A DNA stretch of 64,000 bases, from positions 1,116,001 to 1,180,000 of the forward strand of contig CAVXSP010000001.1 in NCBI GenBank assembly GCA_963764505.1. The letters are read 5' to 3'. The stretch is from CAVXSP01 sp963764505. Lineage in GTDB: Bacteria > Acidobacteriota > Vicinamibacteria > Vicinamibacterales > SCN-69-37. Below are positions 35,884 through 44,541 of this stretch, one piece after another; the first letter of the stretch is position 1, and each line of letters opens with the position of its first letter. Made by a program: the position numbers and the translations under genes. The notes beneath the pieces are model-generated. The model ran no database searches and was not told where the DNA came from. It worked only from the letters and a program-made list of their open reading frames with translations.

Positions 35884-37047
35884 CTATCTGGTCCTGATCG
35901 CGGCCGGACTGCCGTTCACCTTCAATGCGCCGGACGGCTTGAGAGACGTCCCGTCGAAGGCGAACATCATGATCGTCTGCTCGACCATGCACTGGACGAA
36001 GATGGTGTGGTCGTCCGATGTCCACGCGGCGCCCTGACACCAGTGGCCGACGTGGGCGCTGGCCACGGGAGCGAGGTTCGTGCCGCGCAGCGCGAACACG
36101 CGCAGGACGCCGAAGTCGTTGAAGAACGGCGACGCCTTGGGGGTGTTCGTGCCGTTCATGACGGTCGCCGCCACGTACCGGCCGCTCGGGGCGATGCTGA
36201 GGCCTTCGACCGTGGGGCCGGCGGCGACCTGATTGACCGCGCGCGGAGGATTCGCCTTCAGGTCGATCACGCTGATCGTGTCGGCGCTCCCGGTCGGCCC
36301 CGCGCCGGTGTTGCCGGCGAGCGCGACGTCGCCGGCGGGCGTGATCTCGATGCCGTACGGCTTCAGGCCGGAGGCGATGTCCTTCTTCGTGTAGGTGACG
36401 CGGCCGTTCTCGATCGCGAGGATCGAGATGAGGTTGTCGTTGTTGCGGCTGACGAGCGCCGTCCGGCCGTCCGGTGTGAACGCGACGTGGCTGGGACCGC
36501 TGTCGGGCGCTCCGAGATCGACCTTCCCCGCCGGCGTCACCGTCTTGCCGTCGATCGTGAAGATCGAGACGCTGCCCTCGGCCCGGTTGGCGACGAGCGC
36601 GAGCGTACCGGCGTGGTTGAACGACACGCCGGAGGCCTGGCGGCCTGCATGAAGCGTCGCGATCACCGCCGGCGGCGACGCGCGCAGATCGATCACCGTG
36701 ACCGTGTCGTCGGGGATCGTCTTGGTGCGGTCCGACGGGTCGATCTTCATGGCGCTCGTGACGAGCGCGATCGACCGATCCGGGGCCACGGCGACCATCT
36801 GCGGCGGCCCGACGACCGAGGTCGGGACGCGCAGCTCGCCGACGAGCCGCGGCGGCTTCGCGCCGATGTCGAAGATACTCACGGTGTCGGGGGCCACCGT
36901 CGCCGGTACCGTCATGACGCCGTCGACCAGAACCGCCTTGTTGTCGCTGGCGGAGACGAGGAGCTCCTGTCCGCCGACCCGTCCGACCGCCGAGGCCGTG
37001 AAGACGGCCGTCGCGAGCGCCGCCGCGCACGTGAGATGTCGCTGCAT
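35884..37047 (-). CDS. Secreted YVTN/YncE-like beta-propeller protein
   Basis: 387 residues: signal peptide (AALATAVFTASAVGRVGGQ), then repeated blade motifs such as DTVSIFDIGAKPPRLVGEL, DTVTVIDLRASPPAVIATL, GSVSIFTIDGKTV and DTISVIDLKANPPRAVNQV at intervals of about 45 residues. These seven-bladed propellers usually mediate binding; some accompany metal-enzyme maturation. No catalytic residues can be named. ATG 37047 has TAGGCT 6 nt upstream, a leaderless arrangement. Convergent with the small membrane protein gene and divergent from the NAD-epimerase. Confidence 0.8.
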   Translation of the reverse strand: MQRHLTCAAALATAVFTASAVGRVGGQELLVSASDNKAVLVDGVMTVPATVAPDTVSIFDIGAKPPRLVGELRVPTSVVGPPQMVAVAPDRSIALVTSAMKIDPSDRTKTIPDDTVTVIDLRASPPAVIATLHAGRQASGVSFNHAGTLALVANRAEGSVSIFTIDGKTVTPAGKVDLGAPDSGPSHVAFTPDGRTALVSRNNDNLISILAIENGRVTYTKKDIASGLKPYGIEITPAGDVALAGNTGAGPTGSADTISVIDLKANPPRAVNQVAAGPTVEGLSIAPSGRYVAATVMNGTNTPKASPFFNDFGVLRVFALRGTNLAPVASAHVGHWCQGAAWTSDDHTIFVQCMVEQTIMMFAFDGTSLKPSGALKVNGSPAAIRTR

Positions 37048-37053
37048 GCGCGA

Positions 37054-37059
37054 AGCCTA
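37054..37059 (-). promoter_or_regulatory. Putative -10 element TAGGCT of the beta-propeller gene
   Basis: TAGGCT on the minus strand, 6 nt from ATG 37047; no Shine-Dalgarno site fits between. Another instance of the leaderless pattern. Confidence 0.3.
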
Positions 37060-37158
37060 TGTCAAAGGCGCCGCGGCGACAAGCGATCGGCCCGGCCCTC
37101 GGCGTCCGATCCGCCGACCGGCGCCCCGGCCGGTCCGATAGGATCCTGGAGGTCTCTC

Positions 37159-38148
37159 ATGAAGTATTTCGTGACCGGAGCGACCGGGTTCGTCGGCGGG
37201 CGCGTCGCGCGGCAGTTGCGCGCCGCCGGGCATGAGGTGATCGCCCTGGCGCGCGACGTGCGGGCGGCGCAGCCGCTGGCGGACGCCGGGATCCGGCTGG
37301 CCCGCGGCGACGTCACCGACCCGGGCTCGCTCCGGGCGCCGATGGCCGGTTGCGACGGCGTGTTTCACATTGCCGGTTGGTATCGCATCGGCGCGCGCGA
37401 CAGATCGCCCGGCGTCGCGGTGAACGTCGACGGCACGCGCCACGTGCTGGCGGCGATGATGGCGCTCGGGATCCCGAAGGGTGTCTACACGAGCACGCTC
37501 GCGGTCAACTCGGACACGCACGGCCAAGTCGTCAACGAAGCCTACCGGTTCACCGGACGTCATCTGAGCGAATACGACCGCACCAAGGCGCTGGCGCATC
37601 GGATCGCGACGCAGTTCATCGAGGAAGGTCTTCCGCTGGTCATCGTGCAGCCCGGGCTCGTCTACGGCCCGGGCGACCGCGGCCCGTCCCACGACCTGCT
37701 CGTCCAGTACCTCGAGCGGACGCTGCCGATGGTGCCCCGGCGAACCGCGTTCTGCTGGGCGCACGTGGACGACGTCGCCGGTGGCCATCTGGCGGCGATG
37801 GACCGAGGCGTTCCGGGCGAGAGCTACTTCCTCGCAGGCCCGGTCCATACCGTGCTCGAGGTGCTGCAACTCGCCGAACGGCTGACGGGCATCCCGGCGC
37901 CGCGCATGACCGCGCCTCCCTGGCTACTCGAAGCGGCGAGCGTCCTCATGGGCGTGCTCGAACGCATCGCCCCGGTTCCCGACCACTACACCAGCGAGTA
38001 CCTCCGCGTGAGCACCGGCCGAACGTACCTCGGCAGCAGCGCCAGGGCGAGACGAGAGCTCGACTGGAGCCCACGGCCGCTTACGGCTGGCCTGGAAGAG
38101 ACGCTTCAGGACGAGATGCGGCGGTTGGACATGAGCCCGAGAGGCTGA
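37159..38148 (+). CDS. NAD-dependent epimerase/dehydratase (extended SDR, dihydroflavonol reductase-like)
   Basis: 329 residues: GATGFVGGRVARQL dinucleotide loop, YTSTLAVNSD with the active serine region, and a YDRTK catalytic Tyr-x3-Lys motif, then VQPGLVYGPGD. It acts on a sugar nucleotide, steroid-like or other carbonyl compound; substrate unknown. TGGAGGT lies 7 nt before ATG 37159, and a TAGGAT hexamer sits just upstream at 37139-37144. Its 3' end overlaps the decayed DUF1003 fragment on the other strand. Confidence 0.85.
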   Translation: MKYFVTGATGFVGGRVARQLRAAGHEVIALARDVRAAQPLADAGIRLARGDVTDPGSLRAPMAGCDGVFHIAGWYRIGARDRSPGVAVNVDGTRHVLAAMMALGIPKGVYTSTLAVNSDTHGQVVNEAYRFTGRHLSEYDRTKALAHRIATQFIEEGLPLVIVQPGLVYGPGDRGPSHDLLVQYLERTLPMVPRRTAFCWAHVDDVAGGHLAAMDRGVPGESYFLAGPVHTVLEVLQLAERLTGIPAPRMTAPPWLLEAASVLMGVLERIAPVPDHYTSEYLRVSTGRTYLGSSARARRELDWSPRPLTAGLEETLQDEMRRLDMSPRG

Positions 38149-38504
38149 GGCGCCGGCGCGCGTCGAATCACGGCGGCCTCGGAACGCCCGACGGCATGCG
38201 CCTGTCGATCTCGCCAGGACCTTGTCGAGTCCTCGTCGCTCAGGAGGTCGTCGATCGAGTGGAGCGGCACGTCCTCGGCCTTCAGCTCCATGCGCTCGCA
38301 GACGCGCCGGCTCAGCCGCAACGTGAGCGCACCGCTCTGCTCGGCAAGCAGGTTGATCTGGAGATGGAGGTGGTGTCGCCGTTCCATCCGCCGGCTGAGC
38401 CGGTTCTCAGCGATCAGCACGAAGATGGCGACCAGGACGCTCTCGAACGAGACGATGAGCGTCGGGATGCCGAACGGATGCCGCAGGGGCCGAGGACGCC
38501 GATG
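38106..38504 (-). pseudogene. 5'-truncated DUF1003-family remnant
   Basis: Directly after the stop codon of the M23 peptidase gene and in the same frame, the minus strand continues as HPFGIPTLIVSFESVLVAIFVLIAENR, then HLHLQINLLAEQSGALTLRL. This is the second membrane helix and following helix of DUF1003 proteins, small membrane proteins of unknown role. The first helix and the start are missing and no start codon precedes the match. The C-terminus runs into the epimerase gene on the other strand. It is probably a decayed gene piece; a short functional peptide from an internal GTG cannot be excluded. Confidence 0.55.
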
Positions 38505-39473
38505 CTAATCGCGTCCGAGAACCGCCAGGAGCGAGAGGGGATCGACGCGGGCACCGGCGGCGCGCAGGGTCCAGTGCAGGTGCGGCCCCGTGACGCGGCC
38601 CGTCGCGCCCACGAGCCCGAGGATCGTGCCGGCCTCCACCTGGTCGCCGGCGTGCACGTCCATCCGCGAGAGGTGGGCGAAGAGCGACACCAGGCCGAGG
38701 CCGTGATCCACGACCACCGTGTTGCCCGTGTAATACAGGTTGTCGGCGAGCACGACGCGTCCCGCGCCCGGCGCCTTGACTGGCGTGCCGGCCGGACTGG
38801 GGAAGTCCGCGCCGCCGTGGGGGCTGCGCGGCTGGCCGTTGAAAATGCTCCGGGTGCCGAACGCGCTGTTCGCCGGCTGTGACACGGGACGGATGAACGG
38901 TGTCGTCCAGAGCCGCGTGTCAGTCGACCCTGTCCATAGGCGGTTCAGCCTCGCTGCCTCCTCTTCGATGCGACGGAGGGTATCGCGCGGAGGGTTGACG
39001 TAGCCCTCGTCCACCTGGAGCCGCCGGGTCCGAAACTGCTTGGCGGTGACGCGGAGCCGGTGCACCACGTGGACGTCACCGAGCGGCGTCACGGCATCCA
39101 GCGCGACGGCATACGTGCCGGGGCGCACGTCGAGGTCGATGCCGACGAGCACGCGCCACGTGTGGTCGTCCACGCGAAACGGCTCGAGCACGTGGTCGAA
39201 CGCACGCGCCCGCAGGTCCGAGATCCCGCCCGTCGACCTGGCGGTCAGTAGGACCAGCTCGCCCGGCTGAACGGCGCGGGCGGTCTCGACGATGGAAAGG
39301 GGCGGCGCGCTCGAGCCGATCGCCCAAACGGCCGCAACGAGGAGCGCGACGTTCAGGAACACCTGCTTCGCACTGTACGACCGCAGGCCGAGCGCCGCAA
39401 TCGGGGAGTGGACGCCGGATCGTCCGGGCCGGCCTGAGACGCATTCCGGGGCGGGTGCAGCGTCGCGGCGCAC
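38505..39473 (-). CDS. M23-family metallopeptidase (LytM-like), membrane-anchored
   Basis: 322 residues: one N-terminal membrane anchor (KQVFLNVALLVAAVWAIG), a beta-rich middle (about 60-170) and a C-terminal LytM domain with zinc ligands in HGGADF and HLHW and the usual GNTVVVDHGLGLVSLFAHL and GLVGATGRVTGPHLHW blocks. It cuts peptide cross-links in peptidoglycan, or is a scaffold if inactive, though the ligands look complete. GTG 39473 has GGGAG 5 nt upstream. Only 20 bp separate it from the divergent dehydrogenase gene. Confidence 0.85.
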   Translation of the reverse strand: MRRDAAPAPECVSGRPGRSGVHSPIAALGLRSYSAKQVFLNVALLVAAVWAIGSSAPPLSIVETARAVQPGELVLLTARSTGGISDLRARAFDHVLEPFRVDDHTWRVLVGIDLDVRPGTYAVALDAVTPLGDVHVVHRLRVTAKQFRTRRLQVDEGYVNPPRDTLRRIEEEAARLNRLWTGSTDTRLWTTPFIRPVSQPANSAFGTRSIFNGQPRSPHGGADFPSPAGTPVKAPGAGRVVLADNLYYTGNTVVVDHGLGLVSLFAHLSRMDVHAGDQVEAGTILGLVGATGRVTGPHLHWTLRAAGARVDPLSLLAVLGRD

Positions 39474-39481
39474 GTCTCCCG

Positions 39482-39487
39482 TATGAT
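39482..39487 (+). promoter_or_regulatory. Putative -10 element TATGAT of the 2-hydroxyacid dehydrogenase
   Basis: TATGAT sits exactly 6 nt before ATG 39494, inside the 20-bp gap to the divergent M23 gene. Leaderless-type spacing. Confidence 0.4.
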
Positions 39488-39493
39488 CTCGTG

Positions 39494-40477
39494 ATGCCGC
39501 GTCCCCTCGTCCTGGTGACCGAACCCGAGTTCGTGCGCGCGGAGGCCTTCTTCACCTCGTACGAGCCGCTCGAGTGCGTGCCCGCGCCGCCCGCGGATCG
39601 AGAGCTCGCCGCGGCCGTGCGCGCCCGGGGCGCGCGACATGCCGTCGTCGGTCCGCTGCAGTACCCGGAAGCGATCTACGGGGCGTTGCCGCGGGGCGCC
39701 GTCCTGGCGCGATTCGGCGTCGGTTACGACGGCATCGACCTGGCACGCGCGACGGCGGCCGGCCTCCTCTGCACGAACACGCCCGACGTGCTGCACCAGT
39801 CGGTGGCCGAGCTGACGATGCTGCTCATCGCCGCGGCGGCCAGACGGCTGCTGCCGATGGCTGGCGGCATGCGCGAGGGGCAATGGCTGCCCGCGACCGG
39901 AGGCGAGCTGGCCGGGCGCACGCTGACGATCGTCGGCACCGGGAAGATTGGCCGGACCGTCGCGCAGATTGCGTCGCGGGGATTCCAGATGCGGGTCATC
40001 GGCTGCCGTCGCCCTGGCGCGCCGCAGGCGGACCAGGGCGCCGCATTCGACATGGTGACGAGCGATTTCGGCGCCGCGGTGGCCGAGGCGGACTACGTGA
40101 GCCTGCACATTCCGGGGTCGCCGGAGAACCGGCACTTCGTCGACGTCCGGAGGCTCTCGCACATGCCGGACCGTACCTGGCTGATCAACACGGCACGGGG
40201 CGCCGTTGTCGACGAGCGCGCGCTGTTCGAGGCGCTGGCCGGCGGCCGGATTGCCGGCGCCGCGCTCGACGTGTTCGAACACGAGCCGTACGAGCCGGTG
40301 GACCGGGCGCGGGACGTCCGGACGCTGGCCAATGTGATCCTGCTGCCCCACGTCGGCTCGAACACCACGGCGGCGAACCGCCGGATGGCCGAGCGGGCGC
40401 TCGGCAACATCGTCAAGGCGGAAGCGGGCGACTTCGGCGGGATGGACCTACTGAATGCCGCGGCGGCGCGACAGTAG
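39494..40477 (+). CDS. D-isomer-specific 2-hydroxyacid dehydrogenase
   Basis: 327 residues with GTGKIGRTVAQIASRGF (NAD loop), NTARGAVVDERAL (catalytic Arg), FEHEPYEP (Glu) and LLPHVGSNT (His). It interconverts a 2-keto acid and D-2-hydroxyacid with NAD(P); candidates are glyoxylate/hydroxypyruvate or phosphoglycerate-like acids. ATG 39494 supported by TATGAT 6 nt upstream. The final G of its TAG stop is the first base of the large palindrome at 40477. Confidence 0.88.
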   Translation: MPRPLVLVTEPEFVRAEAFFTSYEPLECVPAPPADRELAAAVRARGARHAVVGPLQYPEAIYGALPRGAVLARFGVGYDGIDLARATAAGLLCTNTPDVLHQSVAELTMLLIAAAARRLLPMAGGMREGQWLPATGGELAGRTLTIVGTGKIGRTVAQIASRGFQMRVIGCRRPGAPQADQGAAFDMVTSDFGAAVAEADYVSLHIPGSPENRHFVDVRRLSHMPDRTWLINTARGAVVDERALFEALAGGRIAGAALDVFEHEPYEPVDRARDVRTLANVILLPHVGSNTTAANRRMAERALGNIVKAEAGDFGGMDLLNAAAARQ

Positions 40478-40552
40478 AGGGGGACGGGTGTCGAGTTGTG
40501 GAAAACTCGCCCGAGCGGGCGAGTTTTCCACAACTCGACACCCGTCCCCCTC
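40477..40552. repeat. Perfect 76-bp palindrome between convergent genes
   Basis: Two 37-base arms (40477-40513 and 40516-40552) are exact reverse complements around AG. Within each arm CGAGTT and AACTCG form a smaller inverted repeat around GTGGAA. It fills the gap between the dehydrogenase stop and the convergent isomerase stop and could end transcription both ways, but it has no T run and is far longer than normal terminators. It may be a REP- or MITE-like element. Confidence 0.85.
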
Positions 40553-40563
40553 CTGTGGAAATC

Positions 40564-41451
40564 TCACACGTCGCAGAGCGCGACGGCCTCGCGCAGCGAC
40601 GTGAGCGGATCGCGCGTCGGCACGAACTCGTGCGCGACGAAGCCCTGGTATCCCGTGTCGGCGATGGCCGCGCAGATCGCCGCCCAGTTGAGCTCCTGCG
40701 TGTTGTCCAGCTCGTGGCGTCCCGGGACACCGCCCGTGTGGAAATGGGCGAGGTACTCCTTGTTGTCGCGGATCGTGCGGATCACGTCGCCCTCCATGAT
40801 CTGCATGTGGTAGATGTCGTACAGGAGCCTGACGCGCGGCGACGCCACGGCGCTGACCACTTCGACCCCGAACGCGGTGTGGTCGCCTTGATAGCCCTTG
40901 TGGTCGACCTTGCTGTTGAGCAGCTCGACGCAGAGCGTGACACCGTGGTCCTCGGCGATCGTTTTCGCGCGATTCAGGCCGAGCACGCAGTTGTCGATGG
41001 CCTCCTGGCGGCTCAGGCCCGGCTGCACGTTGCCGAAGAACGTGATCACGTTCGGCACCTTGTGCTGCGCCGCGAGCGGGATGTTCTGCGCGAGGCCGCG
41101 CACGATGGCGTCGTGGTTGGCCTTGTCGTTCAGCCCTTTCGGGATCTGGCCCGCGGCGGCGTAGCCCATCGAGCAGACGAGCCCGTACGGCTCGAGCTGC
41201 GCCCATTCGTCCGGCTGCAGGAGGTCGATGGCCGTGAGCCCCATCTCCGCGACCGCCCGGCAGAAGTCGGGCATCGGAATGCGCTGGTAGCACCAGCGCG
41301 ACACGGACTGCTTCAGCCGGCCTTTCGTCACGACGCGGCCGGCGCCGGCCGCGGGCGACGCCTGAGGACCGGGCGCCGCGGCGGCCGCCACGCCGCCGGA
41401 GAGGGCGGCGACTCCGGCCGCGAGCGCCTGACGCCGGGTAATGTCGGTCAT
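40564..41451 (-). CDS. Hydroxypyruvate isomerase-like TIM-barrel protein with Tat signal
   Basis: 295 residues. The N-terminus TDITRRQALAAGVAAL is a twin-arginine-type signal. The barrel carries TLCVELLNSKVDHKGYQGDH, LLYDIYHMQIMEGD and FVAHEFVPTRDP, the Glu/His/Asp metal positions of the xylose-isomerase-like family. It probably isomerises hydroxypyruvate/tartronate semialdehyde or a keto sugar. AAGGAGGT precedes ATG 41451. The gene downstream across the palindrome is a convergent hydroxyacid dehydrogenase acting on similar C3 acids. Confidence 0.82.
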   Translation of the reverse strand: MTDITRRQALAAGVAALSGGVAAAAAPGPQASPAAGAGRVVTKGRLKQSVSRWCYQRIPMPDFCRAVAEMGLTAIDLLQPDEWAQLEPYGLVCSMGYAAAGQIPKGLNDKANHDAIVRGLAQNIPLAAQHKVPNVITFFGNVQPGLSRQEAIDNCVLGLNRAKTIAEDHGVTLCVELLNSKVDHKGYQGDHTAFGVEVVSAVASPRVRLLYDIYHMQIMEGDVIRTIRDNKEYLAHFHTGGVPGRHELDNTQELNWAAICAAIADTGYQGFVAHEFVPTRDPLTSLREAVALCDV

Positions 41452-41482
41452 CGCCGGACCTCCTTGCAAGGGGCGCGGAAGC

Positions 41483-41920
41483 TCAGCGCAGCCGCTTGCA
41501 CATGATCAGCTCGGCAGCGCCCTCGATGGCGAGGTCCTGAACCGATCCCACGGGTTCGTACCCGACGCGCTCGTAGAGCCGGCGTGCGCCGTCGTTGAAC
41601 GACGACACGCACAGGAACAAGTGCCGCGCCCGCGGGCGGACGGCATCCTCGGCGAACGCGAGGAGCCTCGTGCCGAGCCCGCTGCCGCGAAACGGCGGCG
41701 CGATCGCGATCGACTTCAGGTATGGCGCGCCTGCCACGCCGCGCGGATCGAGGACGAGGAATCCACTGCGCTCGCCGTCGAGCCGGGCGACGTAGACCTG
41801 GAACTCCGGATCGTTCAGCACGGCCCGGCAGGCCTCGAGCGGCCGGCGCAGCGTCGTCCAGGGCTCGGACCGGACCATCAGCTGCGCGGCCCACTCCCGA
41901 TCGGGGCCGGACGCCGGCAC
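41483..41920 (-). CDS. GNAT-family N-acetyltransferase
   Basis: 145 residues with the acetyl-CoA loop APPFRGSGLGTRLLAFAED and NDGARRLYERVGYEPVGSV at the C-terminal end. Substrate unknown. GTG 41920 is the only sensible start; it lies 23 nt after the cytochrome gene on the same strand and 31 nt before the isomerase start, so the three genes may be one transcript. Confidence 0.82.
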   Translation of the reverse strand: MPASGPDREWAAQLMVRSEPWTTLRRPLEACRAVLNDPEFQVYVARLDGERSGFLVLDPRGVAGAPYLKSIAIAPPFRGSGLGTRLLAFAEDAVRPRARHLFLCVSSFNDGARRLYERVGYEPVGSVQDLAIEGAAELIMCKRLR

Positions 41921-41943
41921 GACCTGAAAGCGAGCCGACGTCG

Positions 41944-43128
41944 TCAGGGCCGCAATCCCTGCGGCTTGGCGAACCGCGCATTGTCGATCTGCGCGTTGGG
42001 TTTCACGTCCACGACCTCGAGCGTGTCTCGGAAGTCCCAGGCCGAGCGCTTGATGAGGAACGGCAGCTTGACGCCCGCCACGTCACGGTAGTCACTGTAG
42101 TCGATCTCCTCGGGGAGCGTGCCGATCGAGGTCTTGGTCTGGATCGCGCGGCGCAGGAGAAGACCGCTGTCCGGATCGAACATGAGCGTCTCGGTCACGT
42201 TCGGCGCGACGTCGCCCGCAATGGCGACGACGGCCCTGCCGTCGATCTGCGGCGCGCGGGCGGCGTGCAGGTTCTTGTAGATCTCCTTCATGTTCGCCGC
42301 CCGGCCGAGATCGGCGATGCGCAGGACGTCCTGGAGCCGGAAATCGACGTAGGTGGACACCATTGCGCCGGTCTGCGCCCAGCCGGCCTGCCCGTCGAAG
42401 CCGCGCGCGGTCGGTGGCTGCGCCTGCACGCTCTCGCGGTACCTGTTCGGCAGCTTCTCTTCGATCGTGAACGACAGGGTCTGGCCGGCGCGGTTGCTGA
42501 GCGTGCCGGACAGGATCAAGGTCTTCAGATTCTCGACGGCGGCGCGGCCGCCGATGGCGTCCACGTACTTGTCGATGACCGGATCGACCGGGAAGCTCGG
42601 CGGAGCGCCGCGGCCGCCGCCCCGGCCTCCGCGACCCCGGCCGCCGGCCGTTCCGGCGTCACGGGGTGGCTGGTTCATCGCGGCCACCTCCTCCGGGGTC
42701 AACATCGAAGCGAACGGAGGCTGGCCGACCGGACGCTGGGCGCCGCGATGGCAGGTCATGCAGCTCACGTTCACGTTGTCCTTGAAGAATTCGTGGTTGA
42801 CCGAGAGGACGATCTTCATCATCTCGCGCGCCGTCTGCTTGGCCCGCTTGTCGTCCTTGTCGAACGCGAACTGCCCGTTCGCCTCCTGCACGTGGCAGTC
42901 CCCGCACTTCATGCCGGTCGCCGCCTCGATGAAGTGCATCGTGGCTTCGATCTGCTCCGCAGGCACGTCCTTCAGCACCTGGATGTTCTTGTACTTGTCG
43001 CCGGCCAGCGGCCCTGCGGGCGCGCCGCCCGCCGGCTCCTGCGCCCGCACCGCCGTGACCGCGAGGCCGACCGCCACCGCGATGCCCAGGCTGAAGATTG
43101 ATCGCCAGACACGTCCACGAGACCTCAT
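41944..43128 (-). CDS. Di-heme c-type cytochrome (reaction-centre cytochrome subunit-like) with C-terminal domain
   Basis: 394 residues: signal peptide (SLGIAVAVGLAVTAVRAQ), two heme sites CGDCH (75-79) and CMTCH (123-127), a glycine/arginine-rich linker (GGRGRGGRGGGRG, about 155-170), then a beta-rich domain of about 220 residues resembling outer-membrane lipoprotein-carrier folds. The first half is like the reaction-centre cytochrome c homologues common in non-photosynthetic Acidobacteriota. It is probably a periplasmic electron carrier. ATG 43128 has GGAGG 6 nt upstream; longer versions from 43164 are less likely. Confidence 0.82.
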   Translation of the reverse strand: MRSRGRVWRSIFSLGIAVAVGLAVTAVRAQEPAGGAPAGPLAGDKYKNIQVLKDVPAEQIEATMHFIEAATGMKCGDCHVQEANGQFAFDKDDKRAKQTAREMMKIVLSVNHEFFKDNVNVSCMTCHRGAQRPVGQPPFASMLTPEEVAAMNQPPRDAGTAGGRGRGGRGGGRGAPPSFPVDPVIDKYVDAIGGRAAVENLKTLILSGTLSNRAGQTLSFTIEEKLPNRYRESVQAQPPTARGFDGQAGWAQTGAMVSTYVDFRLQDVLRIADLGRAANMKEIYKNLHAARAPQIDGRAVVAIAGDVAPNVTETLMFDPDSGLLLRRAIQTKTSIGTLPEEIDYSDYRDVAGVKLPFLIKRSAWDFRDTLEVVDVKPNAQIDNARFAKPQGLRP

Positions 43129-43232
43129 CGGCACCCTCCGCGAGGGTTCGATTAGACCAGACAAGGACGAAAGAGATCCAGTGCCGCCCCCAACCCACGC
43201 AGGGTGGGGTATATCATCCGCCGGGACTGCGC

Positions 43233-44519
43233 ATGGGCCGCGCCGCGCCGCATGGATCCGTCTTCACGCTCACGCGCCTGATCTTCCTCGGGCTGGCGGT
43301 GGGTGCTGCCGCCGGCCTCTTCATCCACGAGGAGCTCGATCCCGCGTCCGCCCGCGCCGTCGTCGATGGAATCCGACCGTTCAGCACCATCTTCCTCAAC
43401 CTGATCAAGATGATCATCGCGCCGCTGATCTTCGCGACGCTGGTCGCCGGGGTCGCGGGCGCGGGACACGTGAGGACCGTCGGGCGGATGGGACTGCGGG
43501 CGGTCCTCTACTTCGAGGCCGTCACCACCCTGGCGCTCGTCATCGGGCTGGTCGTCGTCAACGTCCTGCAGCCGGGGAACGGGGTGGCCCTGACCGGGAC
43601 GCCGGGCGAGGCGCCGGCCGGCGTCGAGGGCTGGGACCAGCTCCTGGTGCACACCGTGCCCACGTCCATCGTCGATGCGATGGCGCGCGGCGACGTGCTG
43701 CAGATCGTCGTCTTCAGCCTCGTGTTCGCGGTGGCGGTCGGCGCGGTCGGCGAGAAGGGCCGGCCGGTCGTGGCGCTCTGTCAATCAGTGTCCGACGCGA
43801 TGTTCCAGTTCACGAACATCGTCATGTACTACGCGCCGATCGGCGTCGCGGCGGCGATCGCCTACACGGTCGGATCGGGCGGGCTCGCGACGCTGCTGGG
43901 GCTCGGGCGGCTGGTGGGCACGCTGTACCTCGCGCTGGCCCTCTTCTACCTGATCGTGCTGCTCCCGGTGGCGTGGTTCGTCGGCATTCCGGTGGCGCGG
44001 TTCGTCCGGGCGGTGCGCGAGCCGGCCGTCATCGCGTTCTCCACGAGCTCGAGCGAAGCCGCCCTGCCTCGGGCGATGGAGGCGATGGAGCAGCTGGGCT
44101 GTCCGCGCCGCATCGTCGCGTTCGTTCTGCCGATCGGGTACACGTTCAATCTCGACGGCACGACCCTGTATCTGTCGCTCACGGCCCTGTTCGTCGCGCA
44201 GGCGGCGGGCGTGACGCTGAGCGTCGGCCAGCAGATCACGATGATGCTGACGCTGATGCTGACGAGCAAGGGCGTCGCCGGCGTGCCGCGGGCGGCGCTC
44301 GTGATTCTCACCGGCACGCTGGCCGCTCACGGCCTCCCGCTCGAGGGCGTCACGACGATCCTCGGCGTCGACGCCGTCATGGACATGGGGCGCACGATGA
44401 CGAACGTGATCGGCAACTGCCTCGCGACCGCGGTGGTCTCGAAGTGGGAAGGGGAGCTCCGGCCGGACGACGAGCGAGGCTCCGGCCGACGAGCGGGAGC
44501 GCTGGACGAGGGGCGGTAG
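43233..44519 (+). CDS. Dicarboxylate/amino acid:cation symporter (DAACS, GltP/DctA-like)
   Basis: 428 residues, eight membrane helices and two re-entrant loops. Marks: FLNLIKMIIAPLIFATLVAG, the serine-rich hairpin AFSTSSSEAALPRAMEAM, GYTFNLDGTTLYLSL and GVDAVMDMGRTMTNVIGN. It imports C4-dicarboxylates or acidic amino acids with Na+ or H+. ATG 43233 lies 15 nt after a TATCAT hexamer. The cytochrome gene is divergent. Confidence 0.9.
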   Translation: MGRAAPHGSVFTLTRLIFLGLAVGAAAGLFIHEELDPASARAVVDGIRPFSTIFLNLIKMIIAPLIFATLVAGVAGAGHVRTVGRMGLRAVLYFEAVTTLALVIGLVVVNVLQPGNGVALTGTPGEAPAGVEGWDQLLVHTVPTSIVDAMARGDVLQIVVFSLVFAVAVGAVGEKGRPVVALCQSVSDAMFQFTNIVMYYAPIGVAAAIAYTVGSGGLATLLGLGRLVGTLYLALALFYLIVLLPVAWFVGIPVARFVRAVREPAVIAFSTSSSEAALPRAMEAMEQLGCPRRIVAFVLPIGYTFNLDGTTLYLSLTALFVAQAAGVTLSVGQQITMMLTLMLTSKGVAGVPRAALVILTGTLAAHGLPLEGVTTILGVDAVMDMGRTMTNVIGNCLATAVVSKWEGELRPDDERGSGRRAGALDEGR

Positions 44520-44541
44520 CGCCGGACGACGGTCGACGCGC

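Noticed and set aside
36007..37140. Long plus-strand extension upstream of the NAD-epimerase
   Set aside because: It is arginine/valine-rich shadow sequence antisense to the beta-propeller gene; the epimerase fold and ribosome site begin at 37159.
40470..40560. Palindrome arms as coding sequence (short peptides in adjacent frames)
   Set aside because: The symmetrical peptides arise from the perfect palindrome read in both directions; nothing else supports translation.
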